Source: Adiantum capillus-veneris (Eukaryota; Streptophyta; Polypodiopsida; Polypodiales; Pteridaceae). From it: a DNA stretch of 64,000 nt. Both the position numbers and the translations under genes were made by a program. The notes under the pieces were generated by a model. That model saw only the letters and a list, made by a program, of their open reading frames with translations, was not told the origin of the DNA and ran no database searches. The DNA is taken from the NCBI GenBank assembly GCA_014529385.2, contig CM043961.1, positions 13,568,978-13,632,977 on the forward strand, in the 5' to 3' direction. Within the stretch, counting starts at the first letter, position 1. Every line of letters begins with the position of its first letter. Of the stretch, positions 1 to 10,077 are shown piece by piece.

Positions 1-239
1 CCCTTTCTTGCTCAAATAGACCGCATGTGAGTGCTCAAGAGTTTTATGCATATTAAATTAATTTAAAATTATATTGTATATTGACCAAATAAAATATCCT
101 TAATTAGGGTTTCAATGCTTAAAGTTTTATGCAATTTTGTTTAGAAATTATGCTTTGAAAAAAAATTGTTTTGAAATTATGGTTTGGGGTAATTTTGATT
201 TGAAATTATGCTTTAAAGAAAATTTGTTTCAAAATTATG

Positions 240-1775
240 CTATGGAAAAATTTTGTTTTGAAATTATGTTTCGGTTAGGTTATAGGGTAGGTTTAGTTTA
301 GGTTATATGTTAGGTTAGGGTATAGGTTATATGTTAACTTATAGGTTATACATTAGGTTAGGTTAGGTTAACTTATAGGTTAGGTTATAGGCTACGCTAG
401 GTTAGGTTATAGGTTAATTAGGTTAGGTTAGCTTATATGTTAGGTTAGATTAGCTTATAGGTTGGGTTCTAGGTTAGGTTTAGTTTATAGGTTATAGACT
501 AGGTTAGGTTATAGGTCAGGTTTAGGCAACATATTAGGTTATAAATTAGGTTAATTAATTTAGGTTATATGTTGTACATAAAAGGTTAGGTTAGGTTATA
601 GGTTAAGTTAACTAATGTTTAGGTTATAGGTTTGGCTCGAAAAAAATATGATGCTCCCAACTGAAACATTGGTGGCCCATAACCATGATGTCAATAGCTT
701 ACAAAATTATTGCCAAGTCAATTGCCCTAAGACTCTATCCCACTCTGGATAAGGGTATCACTCCTCGCCAACAAGGTTTCATCAAAGGAAGATCTATTTA
801 AGATAACACCTTGACAACAATGGTTGGATTAGAATACACACCATTCACCATGCAAGATTGTGTCAGTTATAGGTTAGGTTATAGTTAGCGACAAATAGTA
901 GAAAAAACACAAACAAACTTCGAAAATGACTCTTGTACTTCAAAAAATGCAAACGAACTTCGATTAGTTTAGGTTATAGGTTATGTTAGATTATGTTTAG
1001 GTTATAGGTAAGGTTAGATTATAGGTTTGGTTAGAGCTAGCGACAAATTAATAGTAAAAAAAATGCAAACAACTTCGAAGATGACTTGTGTACTTCAAAA
1101 AACGCAAACGGACTTCGATTAGGTTAGGTTATAGGTTAGAGTATATGTTAGGTTTAGGTTATAGGTTATGTTTAGATTATATGTTAGGTTATAGGTTATG
1201 TTAAGTTATAGGTTATAGGTTATGTTTAGATTATATAGGTTATAGGTTAGGTTAAGCTATAGGTTATGTTAGATCGTGTTTAGGTTATAGGTTAGGTTTA
1301 GGTTATAGGTTAGGTTAGGTTAGAGTTAGCGGCAAATTAATAGTAGAAAAAAATGCAAACGGACTTTGAAGATTACTTGTGTACTTGAAAAAACGCAAAC
1401 AAACTTTGGTTAGGTTAGGTTATGTTAGGTTTAGGTTATAGGTTAGGTTAGAGCTAGCGACAAATTAATAGTAAAAAAAACGCAAACGGACTTCGAAGAT
1501 GACTCGTGTACTTCAAAAAACGCAAACGGACTTCGGTTAGGTTAAGTTATAGGTTAGGTTTAGGTTATAGGTTATGTTATATGTTAGGCTAGATTAGGTT
1601 AGGCTAGGTTTAGGTTATAGGTTAGGTTAGAGCTAGCGGAAAATTAATAGTATAAAAAATGCAAACGGACTTCGAAGATGACTCGTGTACTTCAAAAAAC
1701 ACAAACGGACTTTGGTTAGATTAGGTTATAGGTTAGTTTTAGGTTATAGGTTAGGTTTAAGTTATAGCATGAAGC
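240..1775. repeat. Degenerate TTAGGTTATAGG satellite-like tract
   Basis: The tract is built of variants of GGTTAGGTTATA, GGTTTAGGTTATA and ATGTTAGG. Five copies of a non-TTAGG block are interspersed, starting near 888, 1036, 1326, 1451 and 1630. Each block reads roughly GAGCTAGCGACAAATTAATAG, then an A-run, then two GCAAACGGACTTCG motifs separated by GATGACTCGTGTACTTCAAAAAA, so the tract has a loose higher-order structure. It is too irregular to be an active telomere (plants use TTTAGGG). Nothing coding is visible except the LINE scrap at 664-840. Positions 1-239 are AT-rich with AAATTATGCTTTG-like short repeats and no gene. Confidence 0.8.
664..840 (+). pseudogene. Non-LTR (LINE) reverse transcriptase fragment
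   Basis: Frame starting at 664 reads HWWPITMMSIAYKIIAKS, then LRLYPTLDKGITPRQQGF and IKGRSI, a stop at 799-801, and DNTLTT. This matches the conserved LINE reverse transcriptase block (NYRPISLLN..YKIIAK.LA.RL....I...Q.GFI.GRSI.DN). Only about 55 codons survive, embedded in TTAGG repeat. No endonuclease, YADD box or poly-A tail is visible, so it is a dead 5'- and 3'-truncated scrap. Confidence 0.8.
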
Positions 1776-2230
1776 AGTACCTTCTTTCTCTCAATCATGG
1801 TGTTTATTATCCATATGCTTTGTAGTTTTGTGACTTAATGTGCAGTCTATTGTCTTCTCTTTCTCTTGCACTACATGTTTCTTGTACTGAATACATGTTA
1901 GGGTTGTGAGCCCCTAACGCTTTGGCAACCTTGCAATTGGTTCGAATTCAACTTGAACTATATGGCACTCAGGAATGCAATAGGATATTGATATGTTAGT
2001 TGTCATAGACCACCTGAGGGAGTTCTCAAATTGGGTAACCTCATAGAAGAGTCTAAGGAGTATGCGGTAAAGTTCTTGGAGGAGTTCTTTCCAAAGCTAC
2101 CAGGAGAAATCAAAATTGCAATTGGTGACAAGTTTTTGTGCAGATAATCTCATTGCAGGTAGTTTCTGTGTATGTAGTTTATGTGCAATCAGTTGTGCAG
2201 TTCAGCTTAGGAAATCACAGTTTGCTACTA
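1776..2230. other. Non-repetitive stretch, no assignable gene
   Basis: A short plus-strand reading frame around 2020-2140 (LGNLIEESKEYAVKFLEE, FFPKLPGEIKIAIGDKF) looks protein-like but ends at a stop and I could not place it in a family. The rest shows no conserved motif. Confidence 0.4.
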
Positions 2231-2483
2231 CATGTATAAAAACCTTGAATGGTTTTTTCAACTCCTCCTTAGAGTTGGTATCCATCATCTTACAAGCCAT
2301 CAGATTCAAAAACTCGAGAAAATTGATCGTTCTCTTGTAGCTCTACTTCTATTGTGTTTTGTCCAAGTGAGTGCATCCCATTACCAAGATCTCTAGTGGT
2401 GATATTTCCATCGCCATCTTTGTCAAAGTGAACGTAAGCTTCTTGAACTTTGAGATATTCTCTCCAATCAATTGCCGAGCCAT
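2231..2483 (-). pseudogene. Calmodulin processed-type pseudogene
   Basis: Read on the minus strand from the ATG at 2483. The start [14 protein letters not shown] matches calmodulin's MADQLT.EQI.EFK. One lost base shifts frame, after which [15 protein letters not shown] and a degraded [14 protein letters not shown] follow, i.e. EF-hand loop 1 and the exiting helix. A deletion removes the second EF-hand loop, and the copy resumes with [20 protein letters not shown] and FKVFY before ending at a stop near 2231. The Gly-26 codon, where plant calmodulin genes usually carry an intron, is uninterrupted, which suggests a cDNA-derived copy. Frameshift, deletion and loss of the C-terminal lobe make it non-functional. 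It lies just downstream of, and on the same strand as, the cyclophilin remnant. Confidence 0.85.
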
Positions 2484-2589
2484 TGTGCTAGAGAAGGAAT
2501 GCACAAAAGATGATACAAAAGAAATATGAAAGAAAGAATGGGTTGCCGCCGTAAGAAGAAAGATGACGAAAAATGGAAAAATGTGAGTA

Positions 2590-2890
2590 GGAGGACTGCG
2601 TTTTGTCACTCGGATAGCCCAAGATTCAATGTTCTTCACCACATCCATGCCCTCAACAACACGTACAAATACAACATGCTTTCTGTTGAGCCACTAGCTC
2701 TGGACATTGAGGAAAAACTCCAAGCCGTTATTATTGGGCTTGCCATTGGCCATGGAGAGCACACAAGGGCCAGTGTGTTTCTTAATGAAGTTCCCATCAG
2801 CAAACTTATCCCCATAGATGGACTCCCCACCAATTCCATCCCCGCGGGTGAAGTCTCCTCCGTGGCACATAATGTTCGAGAAAAATGTGT
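2590..2890 (-). pseudogene. Cyclophilin (peptidyl-prolyl isomerase) pseudogene
   Basis: Minus-strand translation from about 2880 gives [58 protein letters not shown], an in-frame TAG in place of an internal codon, then WLNRKHVVFVRVVEGMDVVK. These are the diagnostic cyclophilin A blocks (MCQGGDFT.GNGTGGESIYG, LSMANAGPNTNGSQFF, WLDGKHVVFGKV.EGMDVV). The N-terminal ~55 residues are absent, Gln-Phe-Phe of the active site has become Glu-Phe-Phe, and the C-terminus frameshifts after residue ..NIES. No intron is seen. A dead retrocopy or captured fragment. Confidence 0.88.
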
Positions 2891-3208
2891 CTCAGCTTAA
2901 TATCATGTCGTTTTCAATTTCAAAAATGCCGGTAGACAGCAAGGGGAAAAGGAGAATTTTGGCCCCAAAATAGAGAAAAATAGTGTAAAGACCCAAAAAA
3001 ACCTAATATTTTAAAATTTCCTCCTGAAAAATTCAAGGAAAAGAATTTTGTACGTTTGCACAATGAAGTTTGGAAGCACCCTATGAAATGAAAAGCCCTT
3101 GAACTACAAAGGTTTGTCAAACTTGCCTGAACCCTTCTCTCCATAGACTAGGGTAGTTCTCTCCCGTCCAAGGAGAAAGAGTTCCCTTCAGTCCAAAGTT
3201 TATTCTAG

Positions 3209-3345
3209 CACTACAAGACGTGCTTAATAGTAGCGACGCTCGTAGTGTGACGCTCAAAAATGAAAAAGCACGGCGTCGCTATGAGCGTCGCTATGTTACA
3301 AGTAGCATAGCGACGCTCATAGCGACGCCGCCAGGGATAAAAAAA
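3209..3345. repeat. CACTA left TIR and subterminal repeats
   Basis: CACTACAAGA TIR followed by five or more copies, in both orientations, of a GTCGCTA/TAGCGAC-containing motif (GTAGCGACGCTCG, GGCGTCGCTATGAGCGTCGC, CATAGCGACGCTCATAGCGA). In CACTA elements such subterminal repeats are the binding sites of the accessory DNA-binding transposase. Confidence 0.88.
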
Positions 3346-3415
3346 ATAACCGAGAGCGTCCAAAAACTTAGACCTCAGATCTGAGTTTTCGACGCGCGCT
3401 CAAGCAAGCAAGGTA

Positions 3416-3451
3416 ATGCTCTCCCTCTCTCTCTCTCTCTCTCTTTCTTCT

Positions 3452-3509
<58 letters not shown>

Positions 3510-3590
3510 ACACACGAGGAGAGGAAGGAGAGCCAGATATGCTCCTTCCCTCTCCTCACTCTCATGTTCCCTTCCCCTCTTTCTCTCTCC

Positions 3591-3621
<31 letters not shown>

Positions 3622-3723
3622 GAGGAGAGGAAGGAGAGCACACACACACACACACACGAGGAGAGGAAGGAGATCCATGTATGCTCCTTCCCTCTCCTCA
3701 CTCTCATGGTCCCTTCCCCTCTT

Positions 3724-3758
<35 letters not shown>

Positions 3759-3765
3759 TTGTGTT

Positions 3766-3818
<53 letters not shown>

Positions 3819-3966
3819 ACAAGCATAAACAAAAAAAAACACACACACACATGCATAAACAAAGAAAGCACACACACATTGAGAGAGGAAAAGAGAGAGA
3901 GAGAGAGCATGCATAAACCAAAAACGCGCACACACACATGCATAATCAAAGAATGCACACACACAT

Positions 3967-4029
<63 letters not shown>

Positions 4030-4033
4030 AAGA
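3416..4033. repeat. Compound (CT)n/(CA)n/(GA)n microsatellite field
   Basis: Alternating CT, CA and GA runs with a repeated spacer (GAGGAGAGGAAGGAG followed by a CTCCTTCCCTCTCCTCACTCTCATG-like block at about 3540 and 3683). Long open frames occur on both strands here but encode only Ser-Leu, Thr-His or Arg-Glu repeats and are not genes. Confidence 0.9.
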
Positions 4034-4051
4034 AGAAGAAGAGAGTCTTAA

Positions 4052-4418
4052 CATCGTAGGAAACTATCCCAAGAGACCTTAAAGATCTAGTCGACAGGAG
4101 TTGAACTCAAGACATGTTATTCATAAGGGAAATGGCATAACCAATCTATCACACCTCGCTGATAGAACCAATCTATCACACCTCGGTGATAGAAAAGTTA
4201 TACCATTTTTCTCCTTTTTTTATTGGCGTGCACACACACCCACACACACACCCGAGAAGAAGAGAGTTTAATTTAACGTCGTAGGAAACTAATTAAAGAG
4301 ACCTAAAATCTAGTGACAAGGAGTTGAACTCAAGACTTGTTATTCAAGAGGAAAATGGCATAACCAATCTACCACACTTGGTTGATAGAAAGGTTATACT
4401 ATTTTTCTCTTTTTATTG

Positions 4419-4476
<58 letters not shown>

Positions 4477-4500
4477 GAAGAAGAGAGTTTTAACGTCGTA
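4052..4500. repeat. ~210-bp tandem duplication with CA tracts
   Basis: A segment containing GTCGTAGGAAACTA, GAGTTGAACTCAAGAC and GGCATAACCAATCTA occurs at about 4055-4190 and again at 4275-4395, each followed by TTTTTATTGGCG and a CA tract (4228-4252 and 4418-4475). A third partial start (AACGTCGTAGGAAACTA) lies at 4492. It is non-coding and lies inside the CACTA left arm. Confidence 0.75.
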
Positions 4501-4514
4501 GGAAACTATCCCAA

Positions 4515-4740
4515 AATACGTTAAAGATTAGGTTAGATGTAGACTTACGTTAAATTAGATTTAGGTTTATTTAAGTTAAATTAGATTAGATTTAGGCTTA
4601 TTTTTAGTTAGATTTACGTTTCATTAGATTTAGGTTTATTTACGTTAGATTTAGATTTACGTTATATTAGATTAAATTTAGGTTTCTTTATATTATATTA
4701 GATTAGATTTAGGTTATTTAAGGTTAGAAGAAATGACGAG
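4515..4740. repeat. Degenerate TTAGATTTAGGTTTA repeat
   Basis: Irregular copies of TTAGATTTAGGTTTATTTA. Resembles in style, but is not identical to, the TTAGG tract at the window start. The following 4740-5287 has no recognisable gene. Confidence 0.65.
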
Positions 4741-5287
4741 AAAATCGTTTAAGATAAGGTTAGAAGAAATGGCGAGAAAATTTCCTGCGCTCACAGCCTC
4801 GACAGTCCATGCGGACTAGCAATTCCACCTGCATGTTCGACTGATGCTACCATACAATAAGCCATCATGTTCAGCTAATGGAAGACCAAATTGAGCCTAC
4901 ACAGAAATTAGTGATGGAAGATGACGATTCCAAGGGTCACACACACACACCACATCCCGTCAAATCTAGATTAAGAATTAAGTGCCTTGATCAGACATCA
5001 GCTACATTGCAAGAATGGCGTACCTGCATGCTACAAACAAAGATCTACTGTGAAAAGATGTTAAGATGCTGTGAAATGCTACAGCTAGAGAAGAGGCAAA
5101 GGGGTTTTGTCCACTACATGCAATATCATGTAGTCGTGGGTGTGTAGATTTCTTGTACCCACAAATATAGGCATTGACCAATAAAGACGAGATTATAACC
5201 CGGTGGTTCTAATCTCCGTGCACCTCTAGACCGAGGTGTGCGGGGATTGGACATTACTAGAGAATGTGAGGTAGTTTACAGTGTGAA

Positions 5288-5372
<85 letters not shown>
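5288..5372. repeat. (GA)n microsatellite
   Basis: About 42 uninterrupted GA units, ~65 bp upstream of the first TNP2 coding exon, possibly in its 5' leader. Confidence 0.9.
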
Positions 5373-5374
<2 letters not shown>

Positions 5375-5436
5375 GACGAAGAATGCCAATAGAAGATTAA
5401 ATTTGTTGTTTAGGTTATAAGATTTTTACCCTCATT

Positions 5437-6374
5437 ATGAGGAGTGACGAGGATGTGGGGCCGTCCAACCGAAACACCTATCTCTCAACGAGGATCTTAT
5501 GTCCTTGTAACCATTACAAGCATGCTGTGCAACGGACAAGACACGTTTCTTTGCAGCACGTTCGCGAATTTGGCGAGTTCGATCTATCTATTATAGATCG
5601 AGTTGTTGCCAATTATAACTTTTCGGACTCTGACGCTGGCCAACAGGTAGCACTCTTGCAACCCAATAGACGTGTTCGCAGGAGCTTTGGTCAAGCAGCA
5701 TATGTGAGGCTACAAGATGTAGCCTCTGACAGCTCGAGGGATGATAATGCATATCACATTCCCAACGAGGCAATGTTTGAGCCCGAGATTGATGAAATGA
5801 TCGAGATGATCATGGATTCAGAAAGGCTTGTCTATGATGATATGAAAAGTGAAGCCGATACGCCATTGTATAATGGAGCACGTGTGTTTAGATTGAAAGC
5901 GCTCCTGGTTCTTCTCAACATGCAGACAAAGTTTGGATGGAGTGACACTAGCGTCACAACGCTTTTCAGGTGATCTATTACAATTAGTTTACTTTAATAA
6001 AACTCTAAATGTATAATGATCTGATAGATTTATTACACAATTGTACCGTATTTTTATGTTGTGTAGATTGCTCAAAGAGCACATACTACCAGTTGATAAT
6101 GTCATGCCAGATTCCCGAGAGGAAGCAAGAAAGATTTTGCGAAACTTGGGAATGGATTACAATTCGATCCATGCTTGTCCTAATGACTGCATTCTTTTCA
6201 GAGGGGAATACATAGACATGGAGAAGTGTCTGAAATGTGATTCCGAAAGATATCGAGTAGATCTCCATGGAACAAAAATTCCACAAAAGGTTTTGCAACA
6301 TTTTCGTCTGCTTCCTCGTATCAAACATTTCTTCAAATGTAAGTCCATGGCCGCCTTAGCATCATGGCATGAGG
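5437..6374 (+). pseudogene. CACTA TNP2 transposase, N-terminal part
   Basis: The gene starts at ATG 5437. Exon 1 runs to 5969 (donor CAG|GTGATC) and exon 2 resumes at 6067 after GTGTAG, in frame. Visible blocks: a transposase-associated N-terminal motif (RILCPCNHYKHAVQRTR), acidic EPEIDEMIEMIMDSE, PLYNGARVFRLKALLVLLNM and WSDTSVTTLF. Exon 2 carries the TNP2 hallmark LLKEHILPVDNVMPDSREEA, GMDYNSIHACPNDCILFRGE and the zinc-like KCLKCDSERY. The frame then reaches ASWHE, where the 9.6-kb TIR element interrupts it. The gene continues at 15963. It acts in the nucleus, cutting at CACTA ends. This part carries no stop before the insertion. Confidence 0.9.
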
Positions 6375-6393
6375 CATTAGGAGAAATATGAAC
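6375..6393 (+). repeat. Left terminal inverted repeat of the H3 element
   Basis: CATTAGGAGAAATATGAAC; pairs with 15944-15962 at 18 of 19 positions. Confidence 0.85.
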
Positions 6394-6985
6394 TTTGCAT
6401 GGGCCTTGTAAGGAATCCTAATTTTTAGGGATTAAGGCTAATATTGTGCGGGGTTTAGGGGGCAAGGGCATTGAAGAAAGTAGTTTTGAGTAGGCTTTTC
6501 TAGCCTTTTTTTAAGACAAATGTAGGATGTGGACCCAAAGGGTTACTTTCTCCCTCTAGCTTTTTTTAAAGTGAAGGAAGCATATGGGTGTGTCCACATC
6601 AGCAAAAACGTGGGTCACAAAGAGACAAAATTTGACTTTTTAAAAAAAATTTCATTTTTACTTGTTTCTAACTTAAAACTCCCTCCCAACATATATACAT
6701 ATCCAAAAATCATTTTTTGATCCGTTTTTTAACCCACAAGCTTAGAAAGTTCATTTTTTCAAAATTTATTTCTCCCAAAAAGTAATAAACATTTTGTTCT
6801 CTCCTCCTCCTCCCTCCTCCCTCCTCTCTCTCTCTCCCTCTCCTCTCCCTCCCTGCCCCTACCTTCCTCCTCCTCCCCAATCTCTCCCTCCTCCACCTCC
6901 CTCCTTCTCTCCTCCCATCTTCCTCAACCTCTCTACCCTTCCCCCTCTATCTTTTCATCATTTGCTTCCTCACGCAACGGCTTCC
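6394..6985. other. Non-coding left arm of the H3 element
   Basis: AT-rich to about 6795, then a 150-bp CT-rich tract (CTCCTCCTCC, CTCTCTCTCC) immediately upstream of the transposase start. It probably holds the promoter or leader of the transposase gene; no clear TATA box was chosen. Confidence 0.5.
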
Positions 6986-9918
6986 ATGGTGCTCACGGAC
7001 ATCACAAATGGTTTGTTTCCACCACCACGTACTCCAAACACCAAAATCATACATATTCGCTTACCCACGGCATTTGCACCGAAGACCACTAGTGAAGGTG
7101 ATCAAAGGTCATCATAGGAACGTCGCACCGCTTGTGAGACCAATGTTGACATTTGGGTGGATGGCCATTTGTACCCTTACGATCCTATAAGACGCTTCCA
7201 TCCACCGTTTAATAGCCTTTCCACATTTCTTCAATTTCTTGGGAGGGGAGAAGCAGGTTTGTTAGGCTATTGCAAGCGGTTGTGTATGGGTGCAGGTGCT
7301 TCTTTGCATATGTGGATGCACGAATGTCAAGCTCTTCACCTCAAGACGATGACATTACAAGAGAATGTTGCCTCTTTAGAGAGGGTAGTTAAAACTCTTG
7401 AACAACAAATGCAAGAAAAGGAGTCCCACATCCAGAAGCTTACCAACACCATCACATACTTGAAAGAAACACCCCTTGGTGCAAGGGAACGCAAACGCAC
7501 GTATTCATCCATTGAAACTCTTGTACATTTGGGAGGAGCACGCAAACGACGAGTTACAGCCACAAGGTGATTTGGTCTTTACTTGCACGATGCATTCTTA
7601 CTTCACACTATTTTCTAACATTTATGTTTATTTGTTGCTAGAAACTTCATCCAGGAGGCATGCGGTGGAACAAGCCAAGATGATCGAGTCAACCTTCTCA
7701 CTAGTTGTCTCAATACACAGGACGTGATTTCTATCTTACAATCACCTGGAGGTAAGCACATTAAGGATGCAGTCACCAAGGACCTTATGCGTAAATTAAG
7801 AAATGTGGTTAGTGATGATGATGTTCAACAAGCTTGTGATGAGGCTGGAATCAGCACCAAAGCATATCAGGCTATTTTCCAACTCCTAAAGGATGCCCTC
7901 AAATAACATGGCATTGTGGAAAAACTATTTCCCATTCCTCACAAGGTCAAGCTCGCAAAGAAGGCCACAAACGAAGATGTGTTCTGCCGCATTGGGACAT
8001 ACCTACACATTGAGGACACAATGCCAACTTCCCTTTATGCTTCGTGCGCAACAAAGACAAGGGGAAAAGGTAAGAAACAATCCATAAGACCTTCGGAGAA
8101 GGGCTTTCCTTACACAATGTGGAACAATATTTTCGTGGATCTTAGAAGGCTTCAAGAAGCCATGCTTATATTTTACGAGTTACCTGAAGAAGGTGACACA
8201 CTTTACTTTTTTCTTTGGTATTATTCTTATCATAGACTCTGAAGTTTAAGGTCTTAGCACTATTTATTTTGTAGTGCTTGGCACAAAAGTCGCTTTTGTG
8301 CTGAAACTCGATGAGTGTCAAATAGTGAAAGGCCGAAGGTTAGAGAGGCTAAGTGTCACTCTAATGAACGAGGCCCTTCTGCAAACCAAGCGAAGGGATT
8401 CAGTCGAGCCATCTCCCACCCCATCTTTTAGCGTGCAATCAGAGAAAGACATTTGGTGGTTGGGTGCTATTGAGGTGCCCAAGGAGACCAAAGGAGTACT
8501 TTCATGGATTTTTGAGAGAACTCCATGGATCACAGAAGTAATACACTCCCAAATTGCAGGTCAGAAGTTGGAGATTGAGGGTTTTGGTAGTTATGATGTG
8601 GAGTAGCACTTAGGTGGGGATTTGAAGACCATCAAGTGTTTGCTTGGCTGCAAACAAGGGGCTTCTTCTCTCATGCCTTGTCCATTTTGCACTCGAGGGT
8701 ACAAACCTAATGGAAAAAAATCACATAAGAGCACTGCAAAGGCCGGATCCATGCTTCCATGGCAAGGGCATGGAGAACAAGGGTTAGATTGTCGTGATGT
8801 CGGAGATGAAGGTAGAGAATGGGAAGCGTCTATTCTGAGATGTCCCATGCTCAATGCCCCAGACCGTGATCAAAAGGACCACGCTTGGAATCCAATCTTT
8901 CGATTTCCTCTATCAAATGTACATTTTTGTACATTACACGCATTCATGCGCATTTTTGATAGGCTATTGAAGCTCCACATTGACTATGCTTTCACGATGA
9001 AACTGTTGGAAAAGTCCCAGGAAGCGATCGAAAGAGTGGAGGTACTCTTGAATTCCATTGGCTGTCATGGTGGAAATGTGTCTATCGTTGCTGCAAAGAA
9101 CACAGGGGAGGCCCATGAAATTGCTCAACAAGTGTCAATGAGTGGACAAAAAGCTAGACACTTTTTGAAGAAAGTTTCCCAAGGAAAGCCAAGTCGATAT
9201 GATGCTCAAAACAACTCCAACCAGCAGGCAAGTAACCTTTGGGAGCTTTGGAAGGAGTTATACAAAGCTACTACCGACAATGATTCAAATGGCGATCTTG
9301 CAAACAAGCGCAAACAAGTTTGGGCACATTTTGATAAAATGGTCAAGCTTATGGGCCTTAACAGCACAACAGAAGAACAACGCCAATCATTTCAAGAGGC
9401 CTTGGCGGATTTTACCAAGGTCTTCACCCTTTCTTGGGGTGAAAATAACATCACACATTACATGGTAAGTCATTTTACATGGTGTATTCATTACAAGGGA
9501 TGGTTTTTATTTAATAATGTGGATCGTTTACTCATGTGAACATCATATCTTGTTTGCGCATGGTGCATTTTTTATGCACAAGTATGGATCGATTGAAATT
9601 TTTAGCACTCAAGGCATGGAGAAGTCCCATTATCGATCAAGGGGAGTGTACTTCAAAAATACTCGACATGGTGGTGGAATGGTGCAATCCGATTATTTGG
9701 AGGAGATGTTGAATTGGTTTTTTCACACAACATTTGCTCATAAGCTCACAATGGAGCGTGCGCGACAATCCAAGATTGCTATTGAAGTGTGGAAATGGAG
9801 TCGTCAAGACATAGCAACAAGTGGCAAATGTCGCAAGGTCCCACCAAGCATGTTGCATGACAGCGATGCAGAGTGCGACAAGGATCAAAGTGGATACTGC
9901 GCGAGTCACAAAACGTGA
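6986..9918 (+). pseudogene. DDE-type transposase-like gene of the H3 element
   Basis: Reconstructed as four exons: 6986-7566, 7642-8192, 8275-9464 and about 9541-9918. The first two introns join in frame with GT..AG borders. The N-terminal part has a coiled coil (LQENVASLERVVKTLEQQMQ) and a basic segment (RERKRTYSS). The core has three spaced acidic motifs typical of DDE/D enzymes: FVLKLDECQIV, then HLGGDLKTIKCLLG with the Cys pair PCPFC, and finally FSTQGMEKSHYRS preceded by HHILFAHGAFFMHKYGS. Between them lies PLSNVHFCTLHAFMRIFDRL. In-frame stops at about 7114 (TAG), 7903 (TAA) and 8604 (TAG) are each one C-to-T change from Gln codons. The last intron has a normal GTAAGT donor, but the expected acceptor near 9540 reads GAA instead of an AG. 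The pattern recalls a eukaryotic transposase family with LGGD.K and YF.ST.H motifs that I cannot name securely. This copy is dead. Confidence 0.72.
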
Positions 9919-10011
9919 ATGCAGGGTCCAACTCTTAGCGACATGTTTATTTAAAAAATCATACTTTTTTTTAAAAAATTAGTGTGAATAGGGCCCTTTT
10001 TAAATGGTCCC

Positions 10012-10020
10012 TTATAAATA
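10012..10020 (+). promoter_or_regulatory. TATA box of the histone H3-like gene
   Basis: TTATAAATA lies 58 bp upstream of the ATG and 94 bp after the transposase stop. A start of transcription about 30 bp downstream would leave a short leader. The gene therefore appears to have its own promoter and not to depend on read-through. Confidence 0.6.
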
Positions 10021-10077
10021 TTGCATGCTCTCATAAAACACTCATTTCTTAAGAACATGTGAGCTCTTACCAACGAA

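Noticed and set aside
240-1775. Telomere array
   Set aside because: Units are irregular (TTAGG, TTTAGG, TATAGG mixed) and interrupted by other blocks and a LINE fragment; plant telomeres are regular TTTAGGG.
3368-4054. Long open frames on both strands over the CT/CA/GA field
   Set aside because: They encode only dipeptide repeats (Ser-Leu, Thr-His, Arg-Glu) created by the microsatellites and have no start context or conserved sequence.
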